Counted from the stretch's first letter, positions 47,765-59,014 are shown. The stretch is DNA of 64,000 nucleotides from Neodiprion pinetum (GCF_021155775.2 NC_060234.1:33725026-33789025); one strand, 5' to 3'. Notes: generated by a model from the sequence alone, not told the origin. Program-made: numbers and translations.

Positions 47765-50629
47765 GAAGGAACAATTTTTCATCCAACTAAATCGATTCGG
47801 TTGATTCAACGACGTTTTTCTCCGTGTACCTATACTCTGTGTAGGTTGTTTGATAGTAAATAACGTCACATTTCGATGTTATTGTTAACTTCTTGACGTG
47901 GTGTTGGTGGTCAACTGCTGTAAAAATACGCCGTATTTATGAAATGCAGTATCTCGTGTTATTGTATTTAGTTATAACCGGTTACTAGACATCATTATCA
48001 GCCATCACAAGTCTGTCTGAAGACGATGAATTGTTGTAATTAATCGCCAACAATATTCAATAGCGGTGGGTCGGCTCGGCGTGGATTATAAGTAAAAAAA
48101 AAAAAAAAAAATACAGGGAGCATAGAAAATCATTAGCGGTACAAAATTATTGTCTCATTGTCAAACAAATATGAATACTTATTTAAAAGTCATTAATTTG
48201 AAACGATTAATGACGTAACATTGGATGTTAAACAGTAATTATTCAATTCCGACTTGTACTCGCTTACATTGTACTTTTGTTTACTTCGAGTAGGCAGGTA
48301 CATTAATTTTATTCAAATAAATTGAACTTGCGTTTCATATCTCGGATGAATGCTAATTGAACTGGTTCTTCGAGCATTCTCGATTCTCTTTTACATCTCA
48401 CACTTGTATTTGCAACGTAATTGACAGAGTTTCTTTACGTGCAAGAATTTCACATAACTAATTGATTTTCTTGCATCAATCAACTGCGTTTATCAAATTT
48501 TAGGAATGCTTTGATTTGTCTTATGTTATTCAATAAAAAAGTTGAAATTTTAATTTCCTACTCGATGTGAATCTATATATATATACGTATGACATTTGAA
48601 TTAATTATTTTTTTTACATGGAAAACATGTGATCAAACAAACGTAAATATAAAGTAAGAAAAATAGAACTCCACGTTACGTTTCTACTTATGTGTAAGTA
48701 TATTGATACAAGAACTTCTAATGGCGACAAATGAAACTTTTTTTTTTCTTTTATTATTTTACACGAATTGAAATAACTCCTCTATAGATACGTTTTTCTT
48801 CGTACACTCGTTTACCTCGGAGCTGTAAATACGCCGAGAAAGAATTTCGAGTCCGCTGCTATTGATGGGATATCGCGCTCTCGTTGGGTTTCGTCGATTT
48901 TAACCGCAACGCGAAATACTCGTAGCGGAGTCGAGTGTAAGTATAAATAATACATGTGATCATCACGTGAAAGATAAGGACGTCGTTCAAATCACAGAAA
49001 TAATTCATTGTATAACACTATACACAGTGCATCGTTGTAAAAACAAGTTCAACTCGACTGGTTGCAGAAATTATAAATTCATGTTACATTACACACGGGA
49101 GAACGTCAAGCATGGAGTTCACTAATTGAGGTTCAAGGAAACGCTGCCATCGCAAACATCATCCTTCGCCTTGAGAGTCTTACATGGCTCGATGGCCGGC
49201 ATTTTGCCGCTTGTACGCGTTACATATCGGACGAGCGAATCTCGAAATGTGCATATTTAGGAGAATGTTGAACGTGAAAACACCCGCGGCGGCATAAACA
49301 GTGCATCTATATTTGTGCGGTGTGTACGAAGCACGTGTACGAATAAGGAGACCCCATTATGCTCCGTTTCGTATCACCGTAATCGTCCAGCAGACGCACG
49401 AAATGCCCGGGATTCAATTCGCAGAGGAATTCAGAGGCGTTTCTTTCTCCCATTTTTTTTATTTTTATTTTATTTTATTTTTTTTACCAAAACGCCGCAT
49501 TGAATACCCGAAAGAATTCGTGCACACATTGTTACCGTACGTCTATGTGTATATACATATACATACATAAATATGCGCATGTATACACACGCTGTGTATG
49601 TGCAGGCTTGCAAGTTTAACATTGCCTTGGTCTCTTGACCCGCGACGGTCTTCAGTCAGTGTCTATTTATTCGCGCAATATCATCGTCGTTGATTATATG
49701 AAAGGGTTGAATTTAGTCGCTGTGGTACATAACGACTCTCGGAATAGTGTATACTATATCAGGATCTCGCGGCTCGAGAGATAAAGTGAGGTCAAACGGA
49801 GCCAATTGTAAAAATGAGACCGTCGTCAATTGATAAAAATGTTTCATTGAATGCCGATGACGCGGTTCCATTGAAATTTCATGAACGTTCGTCGTTATTA
49901 TTTCCAATTTCAAAGTGGATATCTTTGATATCAAAATTATACGAAGTCAAGTAGAATCTACTATTCCCCGCCATAAAAACGATTTGTGTAATTTCAACAG
50001 CAGAACTTGAGCGCAGTGCAAAGTTTACATAGTAAAGACTTTTAACACGGTTAGCCAATCAATGACAAATACCAACTGATACGAGAGACAATCGAATGCT
50101 GAGTTTAGATTCGGTGCTAGACTGCCGAGGTGGTGATTTTAGTAAACAGGAAAAGCTAAACAACCAAAAACAGTAATAAAATCGACACTGTAATTTTAAA
50201 GATAGGTGTAGCCTAAAAGCAATTTACACGTTTACGTCTATTATCAGAGAAATACGAATATAAAGACGCCCAACTGAACTTGACGCCGAACGGTGGTTAT
50301 ACTTGCGATGTGGGAGAGGCAGCGGAAAAGGAAAATAAAAAAATAACCCAATAACTTACCTATAGTATTTCGTTTAGCCTGTCAGTCGCTACAAGCTCCG
50401 AAAACTTGTTTCATTTATGTTAAGGACGTTGAAGGTTTCTTCTCCTCCGGGGTAATTACGGTTCCCCGAACGAGGAGTTAATGGGCTGTAAATAACGAAG
50501 AATGAATTAGACTTAAAATATAAACTCAAAGACTATAAAAATTGAAATAATTAGATACTCGAGGTATGCTTACCGATATTAATTTCCCTTTACCTTTTCT
50601 TATATTCTCTATTCTCTGTTTTATAACAG

Positions 50630-50773
50630 GTGGATAAATTGCGGTCGGTGGTTCGCGTCTCTGGAACAACTAGCCGGACACGTTGCGAGACTGCACGCTG
50701 CTCCCGGGCCAAAGGGGCTATTTTACTGCGGATGGGAAAGCTGCGCGAGAGGCGATCGCGGATTTAACGCCAG
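50630..50773 (+). CDS. sug: sugarbabe/GLIS2-like transcription factor, coding exon 2 (fingers 1 and 2)
   Basis: Acceptor TTATAACAG ends at 50629 and donor GTGAAT starts at 50774. The exon joins in phase to both neighbours. It carries finger 1 (Cys128-x4-Cys133, His146, His151, with the GRWF motif typical of Gli/GLIS/ZIC first fingers) and the cysteine half of finger 2 (Cys162-x4-Cys167, motif FYCGWESC). A longer frame beginning at ATG 50683 runs through the 112-bp intron in another reading frame and would lose finger 1. It is not the real start. Confidence 0.9.
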
Positions 50774-50885
50774 GTGAATATTTACAGATTCCATTTACTG
50801 CGCGTAAAACGGGAACTCGTCCATTCGTCACAGAATTGAAAATTGTCATCGATTCCTTTACTGACGACCTCCGCTCTGGTTGCAG

Positions 50886-52053
50886 GTACAAAATGTTGGT
50901 GCACGTCCGCACTCACACTAACGAGAAGCCGCACCATTGCTTCCAGTGCGACAAGAGCTTCAGCCGTGCGGAAAACTTGAAGATTCACGCCCGTTCTCAC
51001 ACCGGTGAACGTCCCTACGTCTGCCCGGTTGAAGGGTGCAATAAAGCGTATTCAAACTCGTCGGATCGTTTCAAGCATACGAGAACACACGCGGTGGATA
51101 AACCGTATTGCTGCAAAGTGCCGGGCTGCCCTAAGAGGTACACGGATCCGTCATCGCTGAGGAAACACGTGAAGACGTACAGACATTACGTGAACAACAA
51201 CGACAAGATGCTGCAGGTGAAGAGTTTCGACGATAATGTTAGCCAGGACAAGACGAGCTTAGTCAAGTCCGAATCGGACAAGAAGGATTCTAGCATCGAA
51301 AGCAACACGAGTTTGAGTCCGAAGATGAGCTACAGCTTCGAGGAGCAACAAAAGTTTGTCGAAAGGAACAATTTTTACAACCTTGAACAGCAGGATCAGG
51401 AGCATCAAGTTACGCCGTCGAAATTCGAACAGGATGTGAAAATTTATCCAAGAGTTTACGACGAGAATTACATCTTACCGCAGAGAATTCAAGTGAATCC
51501 GCTCTACGGGCAGAGTCCGAGCGACGACGTATCATCGCCACTTACTAGTCCGCCCCAAGAAATATATCCCAGAATTAGCATGCAGTCGACCCCCATAAAG
51601 ATCGAGGAACCGAGCGTATGTCCGAAAACGACTACCGTCGACTACCGAAACATCGAATCGATCGTAAACAGCACACCGAAAAAGGAATCGTCGATTTGCG
51701 AAGTGAGGAATTCTGTGATAAGGAGGGCCGAGGATGTCAAGATGGACGTAGAACAACGGACGAACACCAAAGAACAAAACAGCGAATGCTGCTGCCACCG
51801 AAAATGTTGCATTCACGACAACGACAGCATACTTAAAAAGACGAAAATTCTCTCTGATCTGATTTTGAAGACGCAAAACCCGCTGTTTAGGCATCTTCTA
51901 GGAACGGTTGACTTGCAATACGGCCTTCAAAACATGTGGAATAATATGGCTGACACGACAAATACTTGCGGGCAAGATTTGAGGGTGAAGAATAACGACA
52001 CCGTTACCGAAATGGAACAAGATCTACCTCTAGATCTGACGATTAACAAGTAA
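50886..52053 (+). CDS. sug: sugarbabe/GLIS2-like transcription factor, coding exon 3 (fingers 2-5 and tail)
   Basis: Completes finger 2 (YKMLVHVRTH, His183 and His187) and encodes finger 3 (Cys195/Cys198, His211/His215), finger 4 (Cys223/Cys228, His241/His245) and finger 5 (Cys253/Cys258, His271/His277). The linkers TNEKP, TGERP and AVDKP, and the strings AYSNSSDRFKHTRTH and YTDPSSLRKHVKTY, are diagnostic of the GLIS2/sugarbabe group. The tail (residues 278-565) is low in structure, has a cysteine cluster at about 478-485 (CCCHRKCC), and ends PLDLTINK. PLDLT (558-562) fits the CtBP-binding form PxDLS/T; vertebrate GLIS2 is known to bind CtBP. Stop TAA is at 52051-52053. AATAAA signals follow at 52589 and 52651. 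Confidence 0.92.
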
Positions 52054-53966
52054 TTACATCAATATCGTGCCTACCAAATACTGTATATTCAAGATTCAAA
52101 TCTCTTTCAGTAAATACGATCCACCTGAACGAATAGCGAACGTTCCACCATGGGAAATGTACATGTAAAAAAACTGGAAAAGATAATCGAACATTCGTTA
52201 CTCGACGAGTGCCTTATGAAAGGGATTTCAATCCATGTAACCGGTGTACAAATTCCGTAACTCTTTTGATCAAATAGTAAAGCCAAATATATTACGTGTA
52301 AGAATCGATCGGATATATTCGACAATCAAATATGATTTGCTCAATATAATCTATTTGCCTTATCATGCCTTAACTATTAAGTTACAATACTACGCTCCAA
52401 GTTTGTGCCAAAATGTTGTCACTCACCACTAGCTTATATAGTCGAGCACTGTTATGTAATATACTCAACATGTATATACATATGTTCACACTTATAGGCG
52501 ACATATATGTATATATTTACGAGCGTTCAACTCACATGATGAAAAACAAAAGTGAGCAGCATTTCGAGTTAATATCTTTTTGTATTTAAATAAAAGTATG
52601 AAAAAAGTGCCTTATTCTGTGAGAAAAGCTGTATAACAATGTGACTAGCTAATAAACCGTATTATTTATATGAACACTATCCCTGAGTCTGTTATCTCTT
52701 GCCTACTTCTACCGCTGGCGCATGATTCGGCTGATAATACGTTGTATTCGAGATAGATGGCAAGAAAAGATGTAGGCTACGTTCAATGCCCTGTGCAAAC
52801 ATGCATTAATAATAATTAAGATAATAATGCCAACCATTGTTACGTTACGGAAAACTAAATGCACTGTAAATTATTTACTACTAGAACAGTCCGTAAGTAA
52901 TAACGTTGTCTTGAAACGGGGACAGTACAATGCACACGAAATTTCTTCAAGTGCTAATAAAACAAAAAATGAGATTGTAGTATTATTGAAAGCGTAATGA
53001 AATACAGCATTTTTAAACGCATAATATTATTGTGCAATATACATTCTTTTTTCATTTTCATTTTGTTTTGTAAATTTTCGCTACTCTGTTTTCAGAGAGG
53101 AGGCGAAGTTATTACAATCACCCCGAAAATGAGAATTCGAGTTGGAACTAAATTACCGCCTTCTTAAAAAAAAAGACTCGCATCCAATGCAAATTTTCAA
53201 ACGGACTTCTGTCTGTGTGCGTGCATATTATGTAACATTACAATTCACCGTGGCGGTTTTCCTCATTTCGAAATGATTAAAGTTTCAACAGAATCGCTTC
53301 AACAGTTTCTGAAATGTAATGTAAATTCTGCTATTTCAAATAGCTGTAAATAGTCGCTTCATCATAGCTGTGCACACACACGTATATTCATATAAATGTG
53401 GCAGACTTAGATAAATGTCTTTTAAATTTTGATGAGTAACATTTTGATTCACGACATCAAAGTAGTCTGAATATGAACATGATACTTCATCATTGCAAGA
53501 AAAATTTTTATAAAGCGGGACGGTTTTGTCAGTCACTTACCCCCTACAGTCTGATATATCAAAATGATAGTTGATATACCAACTTTTACACACATCGTAC
53601 AAGGGATTTACGCTGATTCAATTATTCATCATCAACACACATCCGATACATTTATAAGGCGTGGAAAATATCCATTTATGAATTGGATGTGGTTATGTAT
53701 GCAACGGTTCAATAAATGTGGCGAGTCTTTGCTTAAGCAATGAATTCACTTTCAAAACAGGGAGGGAAATTCACTGCTGACGGATGTCCGGCATTATTAC
53801 GAATCAAGTACGGTAAATTACAGCAGTTTCAAAGAAGTTTATTACATAATTGTCCGTAATAGATAGAAAGCCACTTCCCCTCGTTTCCGCCATCTCAACT
53901 TGGAAATTGCATGACCGGTGCACTTTTTTTCAAAAGACTTGACAATAATTAACGATACGCTGTATT
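52054..53966. other. 3' UTRs and convergent intergenic region
   Basis: The sugarbabe-like 3' UTR probably ends after AATAAA at 52589-52594 or 52651-52656. On the minus strand an AATAAA (53838-53843 read in reverse) suits the Nup54 3' end. The 1.1 kb between is AT-rich, and I see no gene in it. Confidence 0.6.
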
Positions 53967-54089
53967 TCAAGAGATGCTGTGACTCGTGAGGAGATCGGAC
54001 ATGCCATCCTTAATTATTTTCAGGCACTCCAAATCAGCGTTGATTGTAGAAATGAGTTGAGACATTCCTTGCTGTTCCATAGTTAAATA
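53967..54089 (-). CDS. Nup54: Nup54, coding exon 5 (C terminus)
   Basis: Acceptor CTTCGTTGCAG precedes 54089 in phase 0. It encodes 40 residues (YLTMEQQGMSQLIST onward) and ends ...LLTSHSIS with the stop at 53967-53969. This is the end of the C-terminal coiled coil with which Nup54 pairs with Nup62 and Nup58 in the central channel complex of the nuclear pore. Confidence 0.9.
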   Translation of the reverse strand, partial: YLTMEQQGMSQLISTINADLECLKIIKDGMSDLLTSHSIS

Positions 54090-54313
54090 CTGCAACGAAG
54101 GACAATACATATTAATTGATATTAGCGAATGTAAAGCAATGTAAGGATACACTTGTCTCGTACATCCTAAGCTGATACTGATCAGTTTTGTTAAAAACAA
54201 AAAATTAGTTTTAAATGTTGACCACAAAATTGACTCTGGTCTAGCAATTGTGATAACTTCATAATTAGGAAGAGTAAACTAAGTTTTGTACTGAAGATAT
54301 GAAATACACTCAC

Positions 54314-54541
54314 GGTTTTAATATCGTCTTGGGCAATAGGATCCATAGTATATCGTTCGTGGTTTTGAGAGTCCATATGCCGTCTCATTCTCAGTTGTGA
54401 AAGCATTTCACTGATTCTTCCCTTAAACTGTGTCGGAGCACTTATTTGCGAATGCATTGCTTCAAACCTATTTGTTAGCACTTCTTCTTCAGGTTGTAAT
54501 GCTAACCCAACCTTGCGCGTTATTTCTTGACGAACCAGCAC
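54314..54541 (-). CDS. Nup54: Nup54, coding exon 4 (coiled-coil segment)
   Basis: Exactly 76 codons, phase 0 at both ends. The acceptor ends AATTTCTAG and the donor is GTGAGT at 54313. It encodes VLVRQEITRKVGLALQPEEE and a long helix with regularly spaced hydrophobic residues (RISEMLSQLRMRR), the conserved Nup54 helical region. Confidence 0.9.
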
Positions 54542-54619
54542 CTAGAAATTCATTTATGAAACGTATTATTACATTAAGTAAAGCAGTATGATGGTAAAAA
54601 AATTTGACGAATCCAAATG

Positions 54620-55030
54620 AAATGGCCCAGTATACGGGGTAAGTAAAAAAAAATCGCACCAAATTTAGACGTGAATAAAATCCGAATGCATTGACTTTAT
54701 TATGAAAATTTTCTTTTTTGCTTGAAATTAGGACAATAAACAATTTGTTTCGCGTTTGAAAATTTGAACTTCAAATCACAATTTAAGATGAAAATTAGGC
54801 TAAACATTCTTTAATAATAATTTTTTTTTATCCTCCCAGCGAATTTTGCAAAATCTGTTTTTCAAGATCGTGTATCTCAGCAAGGATGAAGATTTTCTAG
54901 ATTTCCGAACACAAAACGAAAGGTTTATGTTTTTAATTTCGAGTAAAAAGAGTTTCGAAAATTGGTCGATGCGTTCGAAATTTATTCACGTTTTAACTCG
55001 GTCTGGTTTTTTTGGCCCACCCAGTGCGTA
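54620..55030. mobile_element. Inverted-repeat (MITE-like) element in Nup54 intron 3
   Basis: The two halves are diverged reverse complements. The left reads GGGGTAAGTAAAAAAAAATC, then GACGTGAATAAAATCCGAATG, then TTGAAATTAGGACAATAAAC. The right, read in reverse complement, gives GGGTGGGCCAAAAAAACC, then AACGTGAATAAATTTCGAACG, then TCGAAATTAAAAACATAAAC. Each half is about 150-190 bp. Both halves translate to similar peptides on opposite strands (LISSKKENF and LISSKKSFEN), a by-product of the inverted repeat. One right-hand end, CACCCAGTG at about 55018-55026, looks terminal. No transposase and no clear target duplication. Confidence 0.65.
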
Positions 55031-55068
55031 GAAGTAGAATGAAATAAAATTATCAAGATCCTCTTCAC

Positions 55069-55976
55069 CTGTAAAACTCGGTGTTGCAGCTCGAGTAAAT
55101 TTCGTCGATGTTCTTTCAATCTTGCTTGAGTTGCAGTGTGTTGTCTCTGTAAACTTTGAATTCTTTCTGCAGCCAAGTCTAGAAATGCTCTATGCTTGGC
55201 TGTTTCTTCTTCTTGGCATTTCAATCTATATTTGACTTGATTGAAGCCAATCATTGGCACTGGAATATATTTCTCTGGGTTTGGATTATCTAATTGCGCT
55301 TGCTTCCATAATCTGGGATCAATAGACGACGGTGGGTTATCCAAATATTCCTTCAGTTGACTAGGGTCTAATTTAACCTGTGGAAAAATGTTTTCCACGC
55401 CCATTTGGGCCAGCTGTTGTTTTTGCATAGTCTGTGTAAAGAAACTAACTAACTCGTTTGCCGGAATTTTCCTAGACAATCCTGTCACACCTTTTTCAGA
55501 TACGCAGATTGTCACGTGACTTTTATTGTCATCTGTCGATTTTATAGTATCAACAGTTAATGTTAAATTTGGTTTATTTCCGAGAATGGTGTTGAGTGAT
55601 GTAATCAACGTCTGTTTTCCATCTTTTAATTCCTGTTCTTTTTTGTTGAAACAAATAACGACCAGTCCATCATTGTTATCTGCATCTGGCATACAGCTAT
55701 AACCAATAGCTTTGAATCTACACAAAGGATTTTCTTGTGTCAAATCTATAGGAGGTGCCACCGACGAGTAGTAAGCTTTTCCAGTACCCCATAATGCTTG
55801 GATCAAGTTCCATCTTGCTATGGTATTATCACGTTCGTCATTAAAAAGTTGGCAGTTAAATACTGCATTATAAAGTGCTTCCGATATCGCATTCACAGAT
55901 TGTTGCTGCGGTTGTTGCTGTTGCTGCTGTTGTTGCGGTTGGGTAAGAGTTGTTCCTAACCCAGTAAGACCAGAAC
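55069..55976 (-). CDS. Nup54: Nup54, coding exon 3 (poly-Q, alpha/beta and helical region)
   Basis: The 908-bp exon has acceptor TTATTTTTCAG and donor GTGAAG at 55068. It begins in phase with SGLTGLGTTLTQ, then a run of eight Gln, Pro and three Gln. It continues into the conserved Nup54 domain: ISEALYNAVFNCQLFNDERD, WNLIQALWGTGKAYY, CRFKAIGYSCMPD, LSRKIPANELVSFFTQTMQ, SIDPRLWKQAQLDNP, YIPVPMIGFNQVKYRLKCQ. It ends with the first part of the coiled coil (QSLQRQHTATQARLKEHRRN). These blocks are diagnostic of Nup54. Confidence 0.95.
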
Positions 55977-56174
55977 CTGAAAAATAACGTCTTAGGTAAA
56001 ATCATGTCTCTCATAGTGGTGAAGATATTTCAAGTACGGGCAATTAAAATATAATTATCTGTCCTTTCTCCTCTAGCGTTTGAATGCATTAAGATTGGAT
56101 TAGTACAAGAGTTCCAGGGTGCTTGGAAAATATATTATTTCTAATATTTTTTCCAAATTCGGATTTCAGTTAAC

Positions 56175-56633
56175 CTGTTCCAAAGCTGCTGAAGCCTGTT
56201 GTATTTATTGCAGCTGGCTTAGCACCAAATCCACCAAATCCTGTTGTGCCGAATCCTGTTGTTGTTGTGCCTGATGTGCTAAAGCCACCAAATAAGCTCG
56301 GTGCCGAAGATGTCGCCATGGTTGGGAACGAACCAAATCCACCGAAACCTGTTGAACTTGTAGTCGCAGTTGTCCCAAATCCACTGAATGCCGTAGATGA
56401 AGTTGCTGGCGTACCACCAAATCCTGCACCTGTCCCAAACCCGAAAGATGAACCTGGAGTGCCAAATGTTATCGTACTCGTGGCTGGTGTTCCAAATCCT
56501 CCGACTGTTGATGTACCAAAGCCACCGCTAGTTCCAAAGGCAGGTGCCTGTGTTGCAGGGGTACCAAATCCTCCAAGAGCTGGTGCTGATGTAGCCGGAG
56601 TGCCGAATCCAAACGATGGTGTACCAAAACCAG
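56175..56633 (-). CDS. Nup54: Nup54, coding exon 2 (FG repeats)
   Basis: The 459-bp exon is phase 1 at both ends, with acceptor TTATATTATCTTAG and donor GTTAAC at 56174. It encodes about 19 FG dipeptides, mostly GFG with Thr/Ser/Ala/Pro spacers (GGFGTPATQAPAFG and similar), and one LFG. FG repeats fill the pore channel and bind transport receptors. The plus strand is open over 56246-56647 as a Pro/Asn-rich shadow of this repeat; it is not a gene. Confidence 0.95.
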
Positions 56634-57036
56634 CTAAGATAATATAAATAAAATGAATTACTCTTCGAAGCAAACTTTTTTCAATTAAAAAACAAATTAT
56701 TACTTGACTATATTTCTAAATTACAAGTGTGATAATTCTGCTGTCTCTTTTTACACATTATTCAATAGTTTGATGTGTTGGCGGGTGTGAGCGTATTATA
56801 TTATTTAATGGACTTGGTACAGAAATTAAATTCATAGTGAATAAATACCCCATTTCTTAAATCTTTCAAACTTGTCATGTAAGAATTTTAGCATTGTGCC
56901 CTAGTTGCAGATAATAAAATTATGTTCACTATTCGGAAATTGAATAGACCGGGTCTCATGTATATGCAAAAAGCAACTCATCTGAGGCAATGTAATATTC
57001 TGAAGTGTCAACCGCATCCTTGAACTTTTATTCCAG

Positions 57037-58588
57037 TGTATTATGAAAATTTCCGATTTACATCAGAGTTCAAAGATCAAATGTTCGCTATAAAGGCAAT
57101 TGTACCAAGCCGTCAGATGTTTTCCCCAGAAATCATGGATGACGTGGTAATAAAAATCACCGCTCGACAAAAGACAACCAGGTGTGTCTAACAATTTCAA
57201 TATGTAGACAGATTTCTAGGGGAAATGTCAAAACGTGACCAAGTTTTTGATGTCAAGAAACATGAAATTAATTTTCTTCTGAAGTTCTATTTATCGAATT
57301 GTAATTCTGACTAGATTGATGAAGTATAATTCTTACACAATATTTGGTAAGACTGGTTTCCTATCTATTAAAATTATGTATCGCGAAAAATATAAAGTAG
57401 CACAAAAGACGAAGATTTGCCTACGATATAATGTTTCTTTCATCATTTCTACGTATCTCTGTGGTGGGAAAAACCGACCACGAACATCCGGTTAAATGTG
57501 ACTTCAACAAGTTGTCGGAAGCTGATACTTTCCTTGTTGCAGCTTTGAGGGATTCTCGGCTGCTCAAGCATCAACAGGGTTTAATGACTATAAAGCTGTC
57601 AGTGAAGGTAAACGTAGTGTGACTATTTATTTTTCGCAAATCAAGATGAGCTTTTCCAAAAACGTAAAACACCAACGGCTGGTACGTATATCAATATTGT
57701 ACTACTATTATCATGCTTTATAATCAACTCAGCTGATTCAAAATTTGGATACCATGTAGATTAACAATGTGTTTGTTGACTTTACAATACAATTAACATA
57801 AAATTACCTCAGTTTCTCATTCACCCATTGCAACGCAATAAGAATAATGGAAATACTTTACCATGCTTCCAATTCTAATCCAAAGCAACTAAATCATAAC
57901 TCATACGATGAACACACCCATCCCTATCCACGCCAAGTGAGTACTAGTCCTGTTGACGAAGTTACGGAGTTTGAAAATGAACTGGGAACCACAGAGGAAT
58001 CATTTGGAGTAATTTAAAGTTCCCTTTATACATATTCGATTACCGTCATTGTCAGAAATTCCGCACTCTTTGCTCATTGTAACTAACCAAAGTTGATGAA
58101 ACACACATATATATACATAATAACTTGTGTGCAATACTGATGTGATGAAGATTTTTTGCTTTGTTCTCAGACTCAATATTACAATATTTGGTACTTTATT
58201 ATTTTATTTCCAGGATACTATAGGCGATATGTCCACTATACTGCATGAACTATCTGAAAGCACCACGCCGATTGTTACTACTCAGACTACCACCACCATG
58301 CAATCCATTGCATCTGGTCAAAATGGATCTTCAGACGAATCGAGTCAAACGATATTGATAGTTTTGGGATTGCTCTTAGGAATTCTAGTGCTAGTATGCT
58401 GCGTTCTTGCCTGCATACTTGCCAGACTTAGGAGGAAAGGTTTTTGCACAGTGCAAGGTAGAAATCAAGAGACGTGCGACGAAGAGTGCCCAGGAGAAGA
58501 TATGGATCTCGGACAATCAACAAAGAATTCAGAAGCATCAGTGAAACATATGAATTCTCGGTCGTCGGATCAATTGCTCAAGAAGTAA
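57037..58588 (+). CDS. Single-pass membrane protein gene nested in Nup54 intron 1 (5' end not found)
   Basis: Four in-phase exons can be joined: 57037-57181 (acceptor TTTATTCCAG, donor GTGTGT), about 57415-57607 (donor GTAAAC), 57886-58008 (acceptor CTAATCCAAAG, donor GTAATT, or an earlier GTGAGT at 57937, also in phase) and 58214-58588 (acceptor TTTATTTCCAG). The protein has an outside part (YYENFRFTSEFKDQMF..., then DHEHPVKCDFNKLSEADTFL...), an acidic linker, and a Ser/Thr-rich stem (PIVTTQTTTTMQS). A transmembrane helix of about 23 residues follows (TILIVLGLLLGILVLVCC...), then a basic stop (ARLRRKG) and a tail of about 55 residues ending QLLKK. No signal-peptide exon was identified. AATAAA at 58662 follows the stop. 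The acceptor of exon 2 is weak. I do not recognise the family. Confidence 0.6.
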
Positions 58589-58914
58589 CCTAACGCAACA
58601 GATGTTTCATACTCTGAGGATGATTTTATAGGTTGGAGATTACGACTGAGCTAGGATTTGGAATAAAAAATGTCATATTAACTAGAAAGAGCGGAGTGTC
58701 GTGGTCAATCTTTGGTAAAGCTTAAACTACCCAGACAATTCGATCGCTCTCTACTGCCTTAAACACATCGTAGTGCAATTCGTAAGAACGTAGATACTTT
58801 TTTCGTGCCGATCACATCAGCGAATTTAGAACTAATAAGTAAAATTTATTGTTATGAATTTGTAGTCATTTAGGTTATTGTTTGAAAATACACCAAGTTC
58901 TAGTTCATACTTAC

Positions 58915-59014
58915 TCGGTTTCGCTGCTGTGGCTGTGCCTGAAGCTTGCGCCCCAAATCCAAAATTTGGTGTTGCTGAGGGGGTAGAAGTCCCAAATCCA
59001 GTACCAAAGGACAT
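58915..59014 (-). CDS. Nup54: Nup54, coding exon 1 (start)
   Basis: The start ATG at 59014-59012 gives MSFGTGFGTSTPSATPNFGFG, the expected opening FG segment. An in-frame upstream Met (59068) would add 18 unrelated residues and is rejected. The donor GTAAGT begins at 58914. With the other four exons the coding length is 1818 bp (605 aa); from memory Drosophila Nup54 is about 610 aa and human about 507. Nup54 is a channel nucleoporin of the Nup62-Nup58-Nup54 complex, acting in the nuclear envelope in protein and RNA transport. Confidence 0.93.

Larger units (their letters stand above)
46485..47830. repeat. Degenerate TTGATTCAA-type repeat element hosting a solo LTR
   Basis: Many imperfect copies of TTGATTCAAC, GTTCAAC and TCGACGAA-like words occur from about 46490 to 46985 and again from 47765 to 47830. 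The two ends look loosely inverted: ACACTAAAAACTTGGATCAACG on the left, and on the right the reverse complement of GTTGATTCAACGACGTTTTTCTCCGTGT. The LTR below splits it. Boundaries and class are uncertain. Confidence 0.4.
44928..50629 (+). other. Intron 1 of the sugarbabe-like gene (5.7 kb)
   Basis: Bounded by matching GT and AG with phase preserved. It holds a poly-A run near 45528-45545, a tRNA-like relic (46330-46420) and a degenerate repeat with a nested solo LTR (46485-47830). A second A run lies near 48095. 47.8-50.6 kb has AT-rich sequence in which I see nothing else. The length and early position are typical of introns that carry enhancers; no specific enhancer can be named. Confidence 0.8.

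Noticed and set aside
50683..50885. ATG 50683 as start of the zinc-finger gene
   Set aside because: Using it drops finger 1 and half of finger 2 and translates an intron. The spliced model restores a complete five-finger GLIS domain.
56246..56647. 133-codon plus-strand Pro/Asn/Val-rich frame
   Set aside because: It is the antisense shadow of the Nup54 FG-repeat exon.
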